64,000 nt of DNA from Vibrio parahaemolyticus (GTDB lineage Bacteria > Pseudomonadota > Gammaproteobacteria > Enterobacterales > Vibrionaceae). The DNA is taken from NCBI RefSeq assembly GCF_900460535.1, contig NZ_UHIL01000002.1:930001-994000 (forward strand). The letters are read 5' to 3'. Made by a program: the position numbers and the translations under genes. Below the pieces are notes generated by a model. The model worked only from the letters and a program-made list of their open reading frames with translations, did no database searches and had not been told where the DNA came from. Shown here piece after piece: positions 45,147 through 53,876 of this stretch. Position 1 is the first letter of the stretch. Each line of letters starts with the position of its first letter.

Positions 45147-46403
45147 TTAGCGAACAATCAAACCAAGTAGGATACCTACCGCGCCGAAGTCAGCATCACT
45201 GAATGTTGTGTTTGCAAAGCCAAGATCACCCAGTACTGGCATTAGGAATACAGGTAGGAAAGTAATCAGTAGACCTTGTGCAAACGCGCCTAGAATTGCG
45301 CCGCGACGACCACCTGTCGCGTTACCAAATACACCTGCCGCAGCACCCACAAAGAAGTGTGGAACGACACCTGGGATAATCACAGTAAGACCCATCACGT
45401 ACAGCAGGAACATGCCCACTAGACCGGCTGCAAAGCTCGATAGGAAGCCCACCAATACCGCGTTTGGCGCGTATGGGAACACAACCGGACAATCCAGTGC
45501 AGGTTTTGCGTTTGGAACCAGTTTGTCTGAGATGCCTTTAAATGCAGGAACGATTTCTGCGATAACCATACGTACACCTTGCAGGATAACGTACACACCA
45601 CCTGCAAATGTGATGGATTGCATTAGCGCAAACATAGACCAATGTTTACCGCCACTGACTTCACGGACAAAGTCACCGCCAGCGAATAAACACGTCACCA
45701 CAAAGATGATGCCCATTGTGAACGAGATAGCCACTGGTGTATCACGTAGGAACAGCAAGCTTTTAGGGACATTCATCTCTTCAGTAGAATGTTCTTTGTT
45801 ACCAAACTTGCTGCCAATGAAACCAGCTAGGACGTAAGAAAGCGTTGAGAAGTGACCAATCGCAACGTCGTCTGAGCCTGTTACTTGCTTCATGTATTTG
45901 TGCGCAATTGCAGGGAAGAACACCATTACAGAACCCACAACCACAGAGCCAAGAGCGATCAGTGGAACACCTTTCATGCCGCTAGATGCCAGAATCGCCG
46001 CCACCATCATCGACATAAATAGCGTGTGGTGACCTGTTAGGAAGATGAATTTCCACGGCGTGAAACGAGCGATCAGAATGTTCACCAACATACCGAAGAA
46101 CATGATCATCGCCATCTCTTTACCAAACGCTTCTTGCGCGATAGAGACGATAGCTTCGTTGTTTGGTACCACGCCTGTAATGCCAAATGCGTGTTGGAAA
46201 ATGGTCGCGAAGTCGCCTAGCGAGCTCACAACTAAGCCTGCACCTGCGCCAAGTACGATGAAACCAAGAATGGTTTTTACCGTGCCTTTAATGCACTCGG
46301 TGACTGGTTTTTTCTGGGCAATTAAGCCGATTAGAGCGATGAGACCGACCAGAACCGCTGGCTCTGATAGGACATCGTTCATTAAGAAACTGAAGAATTC
46401 CAT
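45147..46403 (-). CDS. PTS IIC permease, ascorbate (UlaA/SgaT) family
   Basis: 418 residues and about 11 membrane segments: VGLIALIGLIAQKKPVTECIKG, FIVLGAGAGLVVSSLG, LTGHHTLFMSMM and GNATGGRRGAILGAFAQGLL are hallmarks of UlaA-type enzyme IIC. UlaA moves L-ascorbate with phosphorylation. The true sugar acid here is not certain because no ula catabolic genes (lactonase, UlaD/E/F) are adjacent. It is the last gene of the IIA-IIB-IIC unit. Confidence 0.88.
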   Translation of the reverse strand: MEFFSFLMNDVLSEPAVLVGLIALIGLIAQKKPVTECIKGTVKTILGFIVLGAGAGLVVSSLGDFATIFQHAFGITGVVPNNEAIVSIAQEAFGKEMAMIMFFGMLVNILIARFTPWKFIFLTGHHTLFMSMMVAAILASSGMKGVPLIALGSVVVGSVMVFFPAIAHKYMKQVTGSDDVAIGHFSTLSYVLAGFIGSKFGNKEHSTEEMNVPKSLLFLRDTPVAISFTMGIIFVVTCLFAGGDFVREVSGGKHWSMFALMQSITFAGGVYVILQGVRMVIAEIVPAFKGISDKLVPNAKPALDCPVVFPYAPNAVLVGFLSSFAAGLVGMFLLYVMGLTVIIPGVVPHFFVGAAAGVFGNATGGRRGAILGAFAQGLLITFLPVFLMPVLGDLGFANTTFSDADFGAVGILLGLIVR

Positions 46404-46412
46404 AACGCCACC

Positions 46413-46700
46413 TTATAGAGCGCCAAGCTCTTGAAGTGCCACAGATAAACGCTCTTTCATTGCGACTTTGTCGACCATGTTATCAAGCGCTACGATACGT
46501 TGCTCAACGCCAAGTGCTTCCAACTGTTCTGCAATGTCTTTTGTGCCGATGAAAATGTCGCAACTTGTGCCTTTTGCTGAGCCAAGATCGATGTGATCCA
46601 CAGCGGCATCGACGTTCAATTCTTTTACGATGCTTTTGATGCTCATTTCCATCATTAGGCTAGTACCAAGACCGTGACCGCAAACAACCATAATTTTCAT
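46413..46700 (-). CDS. PTS IIB component (UlaB/SgaB family)
   Basis: 95 residues; the phospho-cysteine is C7 in MVVCGHGLGTSLMM, and the family pattern continues with DHIDLGSAKGTSCDIFIG. It receives phosphate from IIA and passes it to the sugar entering through IIC. It ends nine bases before IIC starts. Confidence 0.9.
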   Translation of the reverse strand: MKIMVVCGHGLGTSLMMEMSIKSIVKELNVDAAVDHIDLGSAKGTSCDIFIGTKDIAEQLEALGVEQRIVALDNMVDKVAMKERLSVALQELGAL

Positions 46701-46767
46701 AATTCAGACCTTTTCTTTTTTATAGGGGGTATACCCATTTGTGAATGGGGTATGTCAGGAGTAAAAC

Positions 46768-47211
46768 TTAGTATTTGTCGATGATCGCAAGAACATCTTC
46801 TTTGCTTTGAGCGTTGCAGATGGCCTCTACGTGCTCTTCATTCATAAACAATTCCGCCAGTTTCGAAATCGCATCAACGTGGCTATTACTGTCCGTTGCC
46901 GCTAGCGTGACCAGCATTTTTACTGGGTCATTTTCTTCAGAGTTAAAATTGACGCCGTTTTGGATCACCGTGATCGCCAGTGACAAACGGTTAACGCCAT
47001 CTTCAGGGCGAGCGTGTGGCATCGCCATGCCCGGACCTACCACGTAGTAAGGACCAAGCTCTTCGTGCGAGCGGTAAATTGCTTCAACGTAACTTGGTTC
47101 TATCGCGCCATTTTCAATCAAAGCTTCACAAGATTTGCTGATCGCATCTTTCCAGTCGGTTGCGTCAGAATGGATGCGAATGACATCAGAGGTAATCAGT
47201 TCACGTAGCAT
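46768..47211 (-). CDS. PTS IIA component (mannitol/fructose/ascorbate type)
   Basis: 147 residues of the PTS EIIA type-2 fold with the phospho-histidine H66 in GMAMPHARPEDGV. It passes phosphate from HPr to IIB. First gene of the operon; its promoter region holds three LacI-type palindromes and lies opposite the lacI-family gene, so repression by that protein is likely. Confidence 0.9.
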   Translation of the reverse strand: MLRELITSDVIRIHSDATDWKDAISKSCEALIENGAIEPSYVEAIYRSHEELGPYYVVGPGMAMPHARPEDGVNRLSLAITVIQNGVNFNSEENDPVKMLVTLAATDSNSHVDAISKLAELFMNEEHVEAICNAQSKEDVLAIIDKY

Positions 47212-47290
47212 TGGAATGTTTCCGATTTGTTGTTTTGTTGCTGCGTACTTTATCGATCAATTTGCCAGAAAAACCTGAGAGTGATCACAA

Positions 47291-47338
47291 ATGGTAGCGC
47301 TATCTGATAGCGCTACCATTAATTGTGATAGCGCTATC
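47291..47338. promoter_or_regulatory. Triple LacI-type operator between the PTS operon and its regulator
   Basis: The 12-base palindrome GATAGCGCTATC occurs at 47327-47338. Two single-base variants, GGTAGCGCTATC (47293-47304) and GATAGCGCTACC (47306-47317), together make a larger perfect inverted repeat (47291-47319). The central CG step and length are typical of LacI/GalR operators. Confidence 0.8.
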
Positions 47339-47460
47339 ATTTTTATCAGGCATCGAAGTTTCATATGCTGGTGTTCGAGTTCTAATGCGCTAATATCAAA
47401 ACCATTAAAGCGCTGTGATAAGATGTCGCAGCTGAAATTAGAGAACATTAAATAAAAACA

Positions 47461-48489
47461 ATGAGCGAACCTCGCAAACGAAGAAGTACCGGCAATGTCA
47501 CTTTGGCTGATGTCGCCAAACAAGCAGGCGTAGGCACGATGACGGTGTCGCGAGCATTACGAACGCCAGAGCTGGTATCCGATAAGCTGAGAGAAAAAAT
47601 TCAACAAGTGGTTGATGAGCTCGGCTATATCCCGAACAAAGCCGCAGGGGCACTCGCATCTGCAGAAAGTTATTCCATCGCTCTAATCATTCCGTCACTG
47701 TTTGAAAAAGCATGCGCGCATTTCTTACCAAGCTTCCAACAGGCGTTAAACAAAGCGGGTTATCAACTATTGCTGGGTTACAGCGACTACTCGATTGAGC
47801 AAGAAGAAAAGTTGCTTTCGACTTTTTTAGAGAGCCGTCCTGCGGGCGTTGTACTGTTTGGAAGTGAGCATAGTCAGCGAACGCATCAACTGCTAGAGGC
47901 GTCAAATACGCCAGTGTTAGAGATTGCCGAACTGAGCTCAAAGGCTAGTTATCTCAACATTGGCGTGGATCACTTCGAAGTGGGTAAGGCCTGTACCAGA
48001 CACCTGATTGAACAAGGTTTTAAGAACGTTGGTTTTATTGGGGCGCGCGGGAATCACTCGACGTTGCAACGCCAGTTACACGGTTGGCAAAGTGCGATGA
48101 TTGAAAACTATCTCACCCCAGATCATTTTCTGACGACTCATGAAGCTCCATCTTCACAATTGGGTGCGGAAGGATTGGCGAAGTTATTGCTGCGCGATTC
48201 AAGCTTGAATGCTTTGGTGTGTAGCCATGAGGAGATAGCAATTGGTGCGCTCTTTGAGTGCCATCGCCGCGTGCTCAAAGTCCCGACCGACATTGCCATT
48301 ATTTGCCTTGAAGGCTCTTCTATGGGGGAGCACGCTTACCCAAGTTTGACATCGGCAGAATTTGATTACGAGCGCATGGGCACCAAGGCGGCAGAAAAAC
48401 TGTTGCATGCCATCAAAGGTGAGCCAGAAGAAAGGCCAACCAGTATGGGCTTTAAGCTAAAGCGTCGAGCAAGTACCGCGATTAACTGA
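47461..48489 (+). CDS. LacI-family transcriptional regulator of the PTS operon
   Basis: 342 residues: HTH VTLADVAKQAGVGTMTVSRALRTPELVS (read in two parts, residues 12-42), hinge helix NKAAGALAS, and a periplasmic-binding-like sensor of the GntR/IdnR group (YSIALIIPSLFEKACAHFLP, FGSEHSQRTHQLL). The effector is unknown but is presumably the PTS substrate or its phosphorylated form. Divergent from the PTS genes with the triple operator between; autoregulation is likely too. Confidence 0.9.
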   Translation: MSEPRKRRSTGNVTLADVAKQAGVGTMTVSRALRTPELVSDKLREKIQQVVDELGYIPNKAAGALASAESYSIALIIPSLFEKACAHFLPSFQQALNKAGYQLLLGYSDYSIEQEEKLLSTFLESRPAGVVLFGSEHSQRTHQLLEASNTPVLEIAELSSKASYLNIGVDHFEVGKACTRHLIEQGFKNVGFIGARGNHSTLQRQLHGWQSAMIENYLTPDHFLTTHEAPSSQLGAEGLAKLLLRDSSLNALVCSHEEIAIGALFECHRRVLKVPTDIAIICLEGSSMGEHAYPSLTSAEFDYERMGTKAAEKLLHAIKGEPEERPTSMGFKLKRRASTAIN

Positions 48490-48511
48490 GACTTCCGCTT
48501 TCCATAAATAC

Positions 48512-48541
48512 AAAAAGCCTCTCAATATGGAGAGGCTTTTT
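48512..48541. terminator. Terminator between lacI-type gene and phnX
   Basis: AAAAAGCCTCTC / GAGAGGCTTTTT stem; symmetric, serving the two convergent genes. Confidence 0.85.
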
Positions 48542-48565
48542 ACATTCTGAATTCGCGAGCGAAAA

Positions 48566-49381
48566 CTACGGACGTTCGCCCGCGGCTAGGCGTTGTTCGA
48601 TATCTACGATCACCTCTGGCAGATCGGAGATGGTGTCGATTAAGTAGTGAGGTGCACTCTTGATAAACTTCGCGCGTGCTTTTTCACGAGCTTTCTCTAA
48701 GGTTGCTTCGTCTGCGGCTTGGTATTCTTCAAGTGTCAGACCCGCTTCGTTACCAGAAAGTAGCAGACCCACCGTCCACATGCCCGCATTGTGACCTTCA
48801 AAGATGCCTGGTGCTGAGTCGTCCACTTTGACGCATGCTTTAACGTCGGTTACATCAAGCTCAATCACGTTTTTCAGTGCCATGAACGGCGCAGGGCGAC
48901 CGCCTTGTGGCAGATCGTCCGTTGCTACTACGTAATCTGGTTGGTAGCCGTAGTCCGCTGCAACTGGAATCAGTACGTCCATCACTTCGCGAGGGTAACC
49001 AGAACAAGAACCGATCTTGATGCCTTTGTCTTTCAGACCGTTTACCACTTCAACTGCGTTGAGGATTGGTTCTGCGTGGTCAGCCACTTTTGCTTTTTGC
49101 AGAGGCATAAATGCCGCGTAAATTGCGTCGATGTCTTCGTTGGTCATTGAGCGCCCAAACTTCTCATTCCAACGTTTATCAACTGCAGGGATGCGACCCA
49201 CAGCTTGGATGTGGTCCCACTTACCAAGCCCCATTGGTTCACGCGCTTCTTCAAGACCGATTTCAAAATCAAAGCCTTGTTTGAACGCTTCCACAAAGAT
49301 ACTGGTTGGTGCAAAAGAGCCGAAATCGACGATAGTGCCAGCCCAGTCAAAGATCACTGCTTGAATTGGTGAGTTGCTCAT
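48566..49381 (-). CDS. phnX: Phosphonoacetaldehyde hydrolase (phosphonatase)
   Basis: 271 residues from ATG 49381 with AAAGGA seven bases before it (a TTG two codons upstream is less likely). HAD-family phosphonatase: nucleophile D12 in [11 protein letters not shown], Schiff-base lysine K54 in [10 protein letters not shown], then [13 protein letters not shown] and [18 protein letters not shown]. It cleaves the C-P bond of phosphonoacetaldehyde to acetaldehyde and phosphate. Last gene of phnW-pbfA-phnX, the catabolic arm for 2-aminoethylphosphonate. Confidence 0.95.
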   Translation of the reverse strand: MSNSPIQAVIFDWAGTIVDFGSFAPTSIFVEAFKQGFDFEIGLEEAREPMGLGKWDHIQAVGRIPAVDKRWNEKFGRSMTNEDIDAIYAAFMPLQKAKVADHAEPILNAVEVVNGLKDKGIKIGSCSGYPREVMDVLIPVAADYGYQPDYVVATDDLPQGGRPAPFMALKNVIELDVTDVKACVKVDDSAPGIFEGHNAGMWTVGLLLSGNEAGLTLEEYQAADEATLEKAREKARAKFIKSAPHYLIDTISDLPEVIVDIEQRLAAGERP

Positions 49382-49461
49382 GTTCAATCCTTTTTCTTGC
49401 TTGCCAGGGCGCTTGCCTTCACGCTGGAAGCGCGCTCTGGATAAATTGTTTCTTGTCGAGG

Positions 49462-50841
49462 TTAGAAGTAATTAAAGTCTTTACACACTTTGGCGATCGC
49501 TTCTTCGAAGATCGCCAACGCTTCTGTCAGTTGCTCGCGAGTGATGATCAGCGGTGGGCTGAGTTGAATCACATTGCCTTGTGACACCTTGAAGCTCACT
49601 CCGTTGTTGAGGCATTGGTACAACACAGCTTCCGCTTCGTCATACGCGCGTGCTTTGCTTTCGTGGTCGGTGACCAGTTCAATGCCCCACAACATGCCGA
49701 TGCCACGTACATCACCAATCACTGGGTACTTGGCTTTCATCTCTAGCAGTTTTTCACGCATGAACTGGCTGTCGGCTTTGACTTTATCTAGCAAGCCGTC
49801 TTGCTCAATGGCTTCCATGGTTGCCAGTGCTGCAGCACAACCGATAGGGCTTTTCTCATGAGTGTAATGACCCATGGAGATTTGCTCGGCAGTGTTGTAT
49901 TTATCTTTGGTTACCATGGCTGCGATAGGCACTAAGCCTCCGCCCAAACCTTTACCGATGCAGAGTATATCTGGCTCGATGTCGTAGGCTTGGTAGGTGA
50001 ACCATTCACCGCTGCGACCCATGCCGTTAGGAATGTCGTCGATGATCAGCATGACATTGTGTTTGTCACAGATTTCACGGATGCGTTTCCAGTAGGCTTT
50101 ACTTGGCACTTGAACATCCGTGTTGCGAACTGCTTCTGCGATAAACGCGCCCACGCCACCTTCTTTCTCAATCACGTATTCAAGGTAATCGGCGTAATGC
50201 ACATCGCTGCCGTCCGCGACTGGGAAAGCGCCACGGTAAGACACCGCTGGTGGAATGCGCTCAACACCTGCCATTAATGGTCCCATGCCTTGGCGGAAAC
50301 ACGCTTCACCACCCACTGAGATGGCATCCAGCGATGCGCCGTGGAAGGAATCCCAAAGAGACACTACCTTGCAGTTGCCCGTGATGTGGCGCGCTAGTTT
50401 AAGTGCCATGCCAACCGCAGATGTGCCACCCGGAGCAAACAAAACGCGGTTTAATTCTCCACCACAGATTTGCGTGAGTTTTTCGGCACATTCAATCGCG
50501 GTCTCGTTGGTAAAACGACGTGGTGAAAACGGCAGTTTGGCAATTTGCTCTTGCACACGTTTAATCACATGCGGATGACCGTAGCCCAGCTGATGGACGT
50601 TGTTGCCATGGAAGTCCATGTACTTTTTGCCGGTAGCATCTTGGATGTAGATGCCTTCCGCTGCTTCCAAGGTATCTAAGCAAGGCGTCGACATAGCTTG
50701 ATGAAGAAAGACCTCGGAATCGCGCTTCAATAATGCTTGCGTGCGTTCGTCGTCCATCGACACATTCCAAGCTTGGCGCGCCGGTGTCGTGTTGACATCG
50801 CCTTCACTACGAAAATGGGTCGGTTTGATATTCTGAGTCAT
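49462..50841 (-). CDS. pbfA: (R)-1-hydroxy-2-aminoethylphosphonate ammonia-lyase (PbfA-like, class III PLP fold)
   Basis: 459 residues of the class III aminotransferase fold: [30 protein letters not shown], the PLP-binding Asp in [13 protein letters not shown] and the Schiff-base Lys in [13 protein letters not shown] gene of this class wedged between phnW and phnX in vibrios corresponds to PbfA, which turns (R)-2-amino-1-hydroxyethylphosphonate into phosphonoacetaldehyde and ammonia, widening the substrate range of the pathway (family knowledge). An ordinary transaminase is the alternative; location favours PbfA. Confidence 0.82.
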   Translation of the reverse strand: MTQNIKPTHFRSEGDVNTTPARQAWNVSMDDERTQALLKRDSEVFLHQAMSTPCLDTLEAAEGIYIQDATGKKYMDFHGNNVHQLGYGHPHVIKRVQEQIAKLPFSPRRFTNETAIECAEKLTQICGGELNRVLFAPGGTSAVGMALKLARHITGNCKVVSLWDSFHGASLDAISVGGEACFRQGMGPLMAGVERIPPAVSYRGAFPVADGSDVHYADYLEYVIEKEGGVGAFIAEAVRNTDVQVPSKAYWKRIREICDKHNVMLIIDDIPNGMGRSGEWFTYQAYDIEPDILCIGKGLGGGLVPIAAMVTKDKYNTAEQISMGHYTHEKSPIGCAAALATMEAIEQDGLLDKVKADSQFMREKLLEMKAKYPVIGDVRGIGMLWGIELVTDHESKARAYDEAEAVLYQCLNNGVSFKVSQGNVIQLSPPLIITREQLTEALAIFEEAIAKVCKDFNYF

Positions 50842-50867
50842 AGTGCTCTCTCAATCAGAAAACAGCT

Positions 50868-51971
50868 TTACGCAACTTGCCAGTACATTGCTTTTTCAAT
50901 CGCACCGATTAAGCGCTCGATATCTGCTGGGTAAACTTCACCAATGTTGCCAATACGGAAGCAGTCTGCGTTTGATACCTTACCCGGATAAATTACAAAA
51001 CCTTGCTCTTTCAAACGTGTGTAGAACGTTTTGAACTGGTAATCACTGTGAGTCGGAGAGTAGAAAGAAGTGATGATTGGCGAGTGAAGGTCATCACTCA
51101 GTAGTGGCTCAAACCCCAAAGAACGCATACCTGCAACCAGTGTTTTCTGGTTAGTTTGGTAACGGTTATGACGAGCCTCAATGCCGCCTTCTTGTTCCAG
51201 CTCTAGTAATGCTTGGTAGAAAGCGCGAACCGTGTGCGTAGGAGACGTGAAACGCCATTTGCCGTGGTTCACTTCCATGCAGTGCCACTGGTCGTAAAGG
51301 TCAAGGCTCAAAGAACGTGCCTGACCTTGGCACTTTTCGAGTTCCGTTTGTTTCGCAATCACAAAGCCAAAGCCCGGCACGCCTTGAATACATTTGTTTG
51401 CAGAGCTGATCATAAAATCGATGCCTAGTTCTGCGATATCGATAGGAATACCACCAAAGCTCGACATGGCATCGAGAATCACCACTTTACCGTGTGCTTT
51501 TGCCGCAGAAGCAAATGCCTCAATTGGGTTAAGCATGCCAGTGGTTGTCTCACAGTGAACAATTGCCACGTGTGTGATAGCAGGATCCGATGCCAATGCA
51601 GTTTCCACCTCGTTCAAGTGTGGCTGTGATGTTTCGCCTGGGGAAACTACATGGCATGGAATATTTAGGTATTCAGCGATCTGAGCGATACGCGCACCGT
51701 AAGCACCGTTGTCGACAACCAACAACTTTCCATCTTTGCCAATGGCACTGCCAATCGTTGCTTCCACTGATGCGGTGCCGCTACCTTGCATTAGTACGCT
51801 GGTGTAGCCGCTATGCTTTGTTGCCAGTTTTACAAGCTTAGTGCGGATCACTTCGACAATGTCTTTGTTGTATTCATCATCCCAAGTACACCAGTCTTTT
51901 AGCATGGCTTCACGTACTGTTTCAGAAGTAGATAGAGGACCTGGAGTCAGTAGTAGGTATTCGTTTTTCAT
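50868..51971 (-). CDS. phnW: 2-aminoethylphosphonate:pyruvate transaminase
   Basis: 367 residues from ATG 51971 ([16 protein letters not shown]), which matches the family length; an in-frame ATG four codons upstream lacks a ribosome site. Class V aminotransferase fold: [36 protein letters not shown] and Schiff-base lysine K193 in [13 protein letters not shown]. It converts AEP and pyruvate to phosphonoacetaldehyde and alanine, feeding PhnX. First gene of the catabolic operon; the promoter region contains operator palindromes shared with divergent phnS. Confidence 0.95.
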   Translation of the reverse strand: MKNEYLLLTPGPLSTSETVREAMLKDWCTWDDEYNKDIVEVIRTKLVKLATKHSGYTSVLMQGSGTASVEATIGSAIGKDGKLLVVDNGAYGARIAQIAEYLNIPCHVVSPGETSQPHLNEVETALASDPAITHVAIVHCETTTGMLNPIEAFASAAKAHGKVVILDAMSSFGGIPIDIAELGIDFMISSANKCIQGVPGFGFVIAKQTELEKCQGQARSLSLDLYDQWHCMEVNHGKWRFTSPTHTVRAFYQALLELEQEGGIEARHNRYQTNQKTLVAGMRSLGFEPLLSDDLHSPIITSFYSPTHSDYQFKTFYTRLKEQGFVIYPGKVSNADCFRIGNIGEVYPADIERLIGAIEKAMYWQVA

Positions 51972-51996
51972 CTCGATTTCCATCAGAATAATTTAA

Positions 51997-52010
51997 TTGG
52001 TCTACACCAG
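51997..52010. promoter_or_regulatory. PhnR-type operator 1 (phnW side)
   Basis: TTGGTCTACACCAG, an imperfect TGGT-N4-ACCA palindrome 26 bases upstream of the phnW start. GntR/HutC-type regulators bind TGGT-N4-ACCA sites; phnR in this locus is of that class. Confidence 0.6.
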
Positions 52011-52065
52011 AAGTTGGATTCACTCTAGCAAGGATGAAAAAGGGTCGTAAATAGCCATTCAGTGA

Positions 52066-52084
52066 ATTTCATAAAACTTTCATA
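52066..52084 (+). promoter_or_regulatory. PhoB-box-like direct repeat
   Basis: TTTCATA (52067) AAAC TTTCATA (52078): two seven-base repeats at the 11-base period of a Pho box, with the AAAC-type spacer, differing from consensus mainly by T for G. It lies in the phnW/phnS divergent region. Confidence 0.45.
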
Positions 52085-52194
52085 TCCAAAATTTCACCGA
52101 TCAGTTGGTCGCCTATTTATCGATAATTTTCTCAAAACTGCCATTTTATGGTCATGAATTCGTCACATTGGCGAAGTAGGGTAATTAGCGTCAA

Positions 52195-52208
52195 CTGGTA
52201 CAGACCAA
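52195..52208. promoter_or_regulatory. PhnR-type operator 2 (phnS side)
   Basis: CTGGTACAGACCAA; read on the other strand it matches operator 1 at 12 of 14 bases. It is 32 bases upstream of the phnS start. Confidence 0.6.
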
Positions 52209-52239
52209 AATGAAAACTTAGCCAAATTAACTGGAGAAA

Positions 52240-53250
52240 ATGATGAAAAACCGTTTGATGAAAGGATCGCTGGCTGCGCTTGTCTCTCTGCTTGCTACCA
52301 ATGCAATGGCTGCACAGGAAGTGACGGTTTACACCGCTTTCGAAACTGACATTCTTGCTAAATACAAGTCTGCGTTTGAGAAAGATAACCCAGATATCAA
52401 GATTAAGTGGGTTCGCGATTCAACTGGTATCATGACGGCGAAATTGCTGGCAGAAAAGAACAACCCTCAAGCTGAAGTAGTTTGGGGTCTTGCTGGCTCG
52501 TCAATGGCATTGCTAAAAGAAGAAGGCCTTTTAAAACCATATACACCAAAAGGTTTGGCCGATCTTCACGCGAACCTAAACGACCCTCAATCAAACCAAG
52601 CTTGGTTCGGTAACGATGCATTCTTTAACGCAGTTTGTTTCAACGAAGCGGTAGCGAAACAACTTAGCTTACCGAAACCAACGTCTTGGGAAGACCTAAC
52701 AAAGCCGGTTTACAAAGGTCACATTGCAATGCCGAACCCAGCGTCTTCAGGCACTGGCTACATGCAGGTGTCTGCTTGGCTACAAAACATGGGCGAAGAT
52801 CAGGCATGGAACTACATGCGTGACTTAGACAAAAACATTGCACACTACACGCACTCTGGTTCTAAGCCATGCGTTCAAGCGGGTATGGGCGAAGTGGCCA
52901 TCGGTATTTCGATGGCGAGCCGCGGCGCGAAGCTGAAAACACAAGGTGCACCACTAGCGGTTATCACACCAAAAGGCATCGGCTGGGAATCAGAAGCGGT
53001 TGGCCTAGTGAAAGAGTCGGATGCAGCGAAGCGCGTTGTCGACTGGTCAATATCTAAAGCAGCAAATGAGCTTTACGTAGAAATGTACCCAGTGGTTGCA
53101 CATAAAGAAGTGAAAGCGACCGTATCTAACTTCCCGAACGTTCAAGAGAACATGGCGAAGATGGATTTTGCGCAAATGGGTAGCAAACGTGCAGAAATCT
53201 TAGCGACATGGTCTGAGAAATTTGACGCGAAATCAGAGCCAAAATCATAA
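52240..53250 (+). CDS. phnS: AEP ABC transporter substrate-binding protein
   Basis: 336 residues: signal peptide (ATNAMA, about 24), then an iron/AEP-type periplasmic binding fold (VTVYTAFETDILAKYKSAFE, VVWGLAGSS, NPASSGTGYMQVSAWL). It should capture 2-aminoethylphosphonate in the periplasm for the PhnT/permease importer. AACTGGAGAA precedes the ATG. Divergent from phnW, sharing two TGGT-N4-ACCA operators. A strong terminator follows, so the ABC genes downstream need their own promoter or read-through. Confidence 0.9.
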   Translation: MMKNRLMKGSLAALVSLLATNAMAAQEVTVYTAFETDILAKYKSAFEKDNPDIKIKWVRDSTGIMTAKLLAEKNNPQAEVVWGLAGSSMALLKEEGLLKPYTPKGLADLHANLNDPQSNQAWFGNDAFFNAVCFNEAVAKQLSLPKPTSWEDLTKPVYKGHIAMPNPASSGTGYMQVSAWLQNMGEDQAWNYMRDLDKNIAHYTHSGSKPCVQAGMGEVAIGISMASRGAKLKTQGAPLAVITPKGIGWESEAVGLVKESDAAKRVVDWSISKAANELYVEMYPVVAHKEVKATVSNFPNVQENMAKMDFAQMGSKRAEILATWSEKFDAKSEPKS

Positions 53251-53273
53251 GGGTTACGACAAATCCGATTGTC

Positions 53274-53300
53274 AAAGGAGAGCGGTTGCTCTCCTTTTTT
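53274..53300 (+). terminator. Terminator after phnS
   Basis: AAAGGAGAGC-GGTT-GCTCTCCTTT stem followed by T; splits phnS from the rest of the importer genes. Confidence 0.85.
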
Positions 53301-53362
53301 GCATCTTGCGAAAAGTAGAGGCACATTAGTGGCCGGATACTCAGGTAGAAAAGAGGAAGTGC

Positions 53363-53773
53363 ATGGAAATCCAACGTATTAATGCGGAGCAGACATTGCC
53401 GCTTCGACAGCAGGTTTTATGGCCAAGCAAAAGCATTGAGTTTTGCAAGGTTGATGAAGATGAAACTGGCTATCATTACGGGAGTTATGTGAACGGAGAG
53501 CTGGTGGGTGTGGCGTCAGTCTTCTTCAACAATGGCGCAGCAAGACTAAGGAAGTTTGCGGTATCTTCAAGTCAACAAGGTAAAGGGATCGGCTCTCGAA
53601 TGTTGGAGACGATGATTGAAGATGCTAAGGCGTTGAACGCAGCGGTATTCTGGTGCGATGCGCGTGAGTCGGCGTTGAGAATTTATCAGAAGTTTGGATT
53701 ACAGAAAGAGGGTGAGCGCTTTTATAAATCAGACATTCCGTATTTCAAAATGAGTTTAGATTTAAGCGTTTAA
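53363..53773 (+). CDS. GNAT-family N-acetyltransferase
   Basis: 136 residues with the acetyl-CoA loop SSSQQGKGIGSRMLETM and a C-terminal ARESALRIYQKFGLQKEGERF typical of small GNATs. It sits between phnS and phnT, bounded by a terminator on one side and a TGGTATATACCA operator on the other, so it has its own promoter or is an insertion in the locus. In other bacteria PhnO acetylates aminophosphonates, which makes a phosphonate role conceivable, but sequence alone does not show it. Confidence 0.85.
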   Translation: MEIQRINAEQTLPLRQQVLWPSKSIEFCKVDEDETGYHYGSYVNGELVGVASVFFNNGAARLRKFAVSSSQQGKGIGSRMLETMIEDAKALNAAVFWCDARESALRIYQKFGLQKEGERFYKSDIPYFKMSLDLSV

Positions 53774-53848
53774 TGTCGAGGGCGTTCATCTATTTGTCAT
53801 CTTCTGGCTATAAATTTGTCATTGGAACGTAACACTCCAAAACTAAAG

Positions 53849-53862
53849 TTGGTATATACCAT
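53849..53862. promoter_or_regulatory. PhnR-type operator 3 (phnT)
   Basis: TTGGTATATACCAT contains the perfect 12-base palindrome TGGTATATACCA, 15 bases upstream of the phnT start. Confidence 0.65.
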
Positions 53863-53876
53863 TTGGAGCGTGTGTT

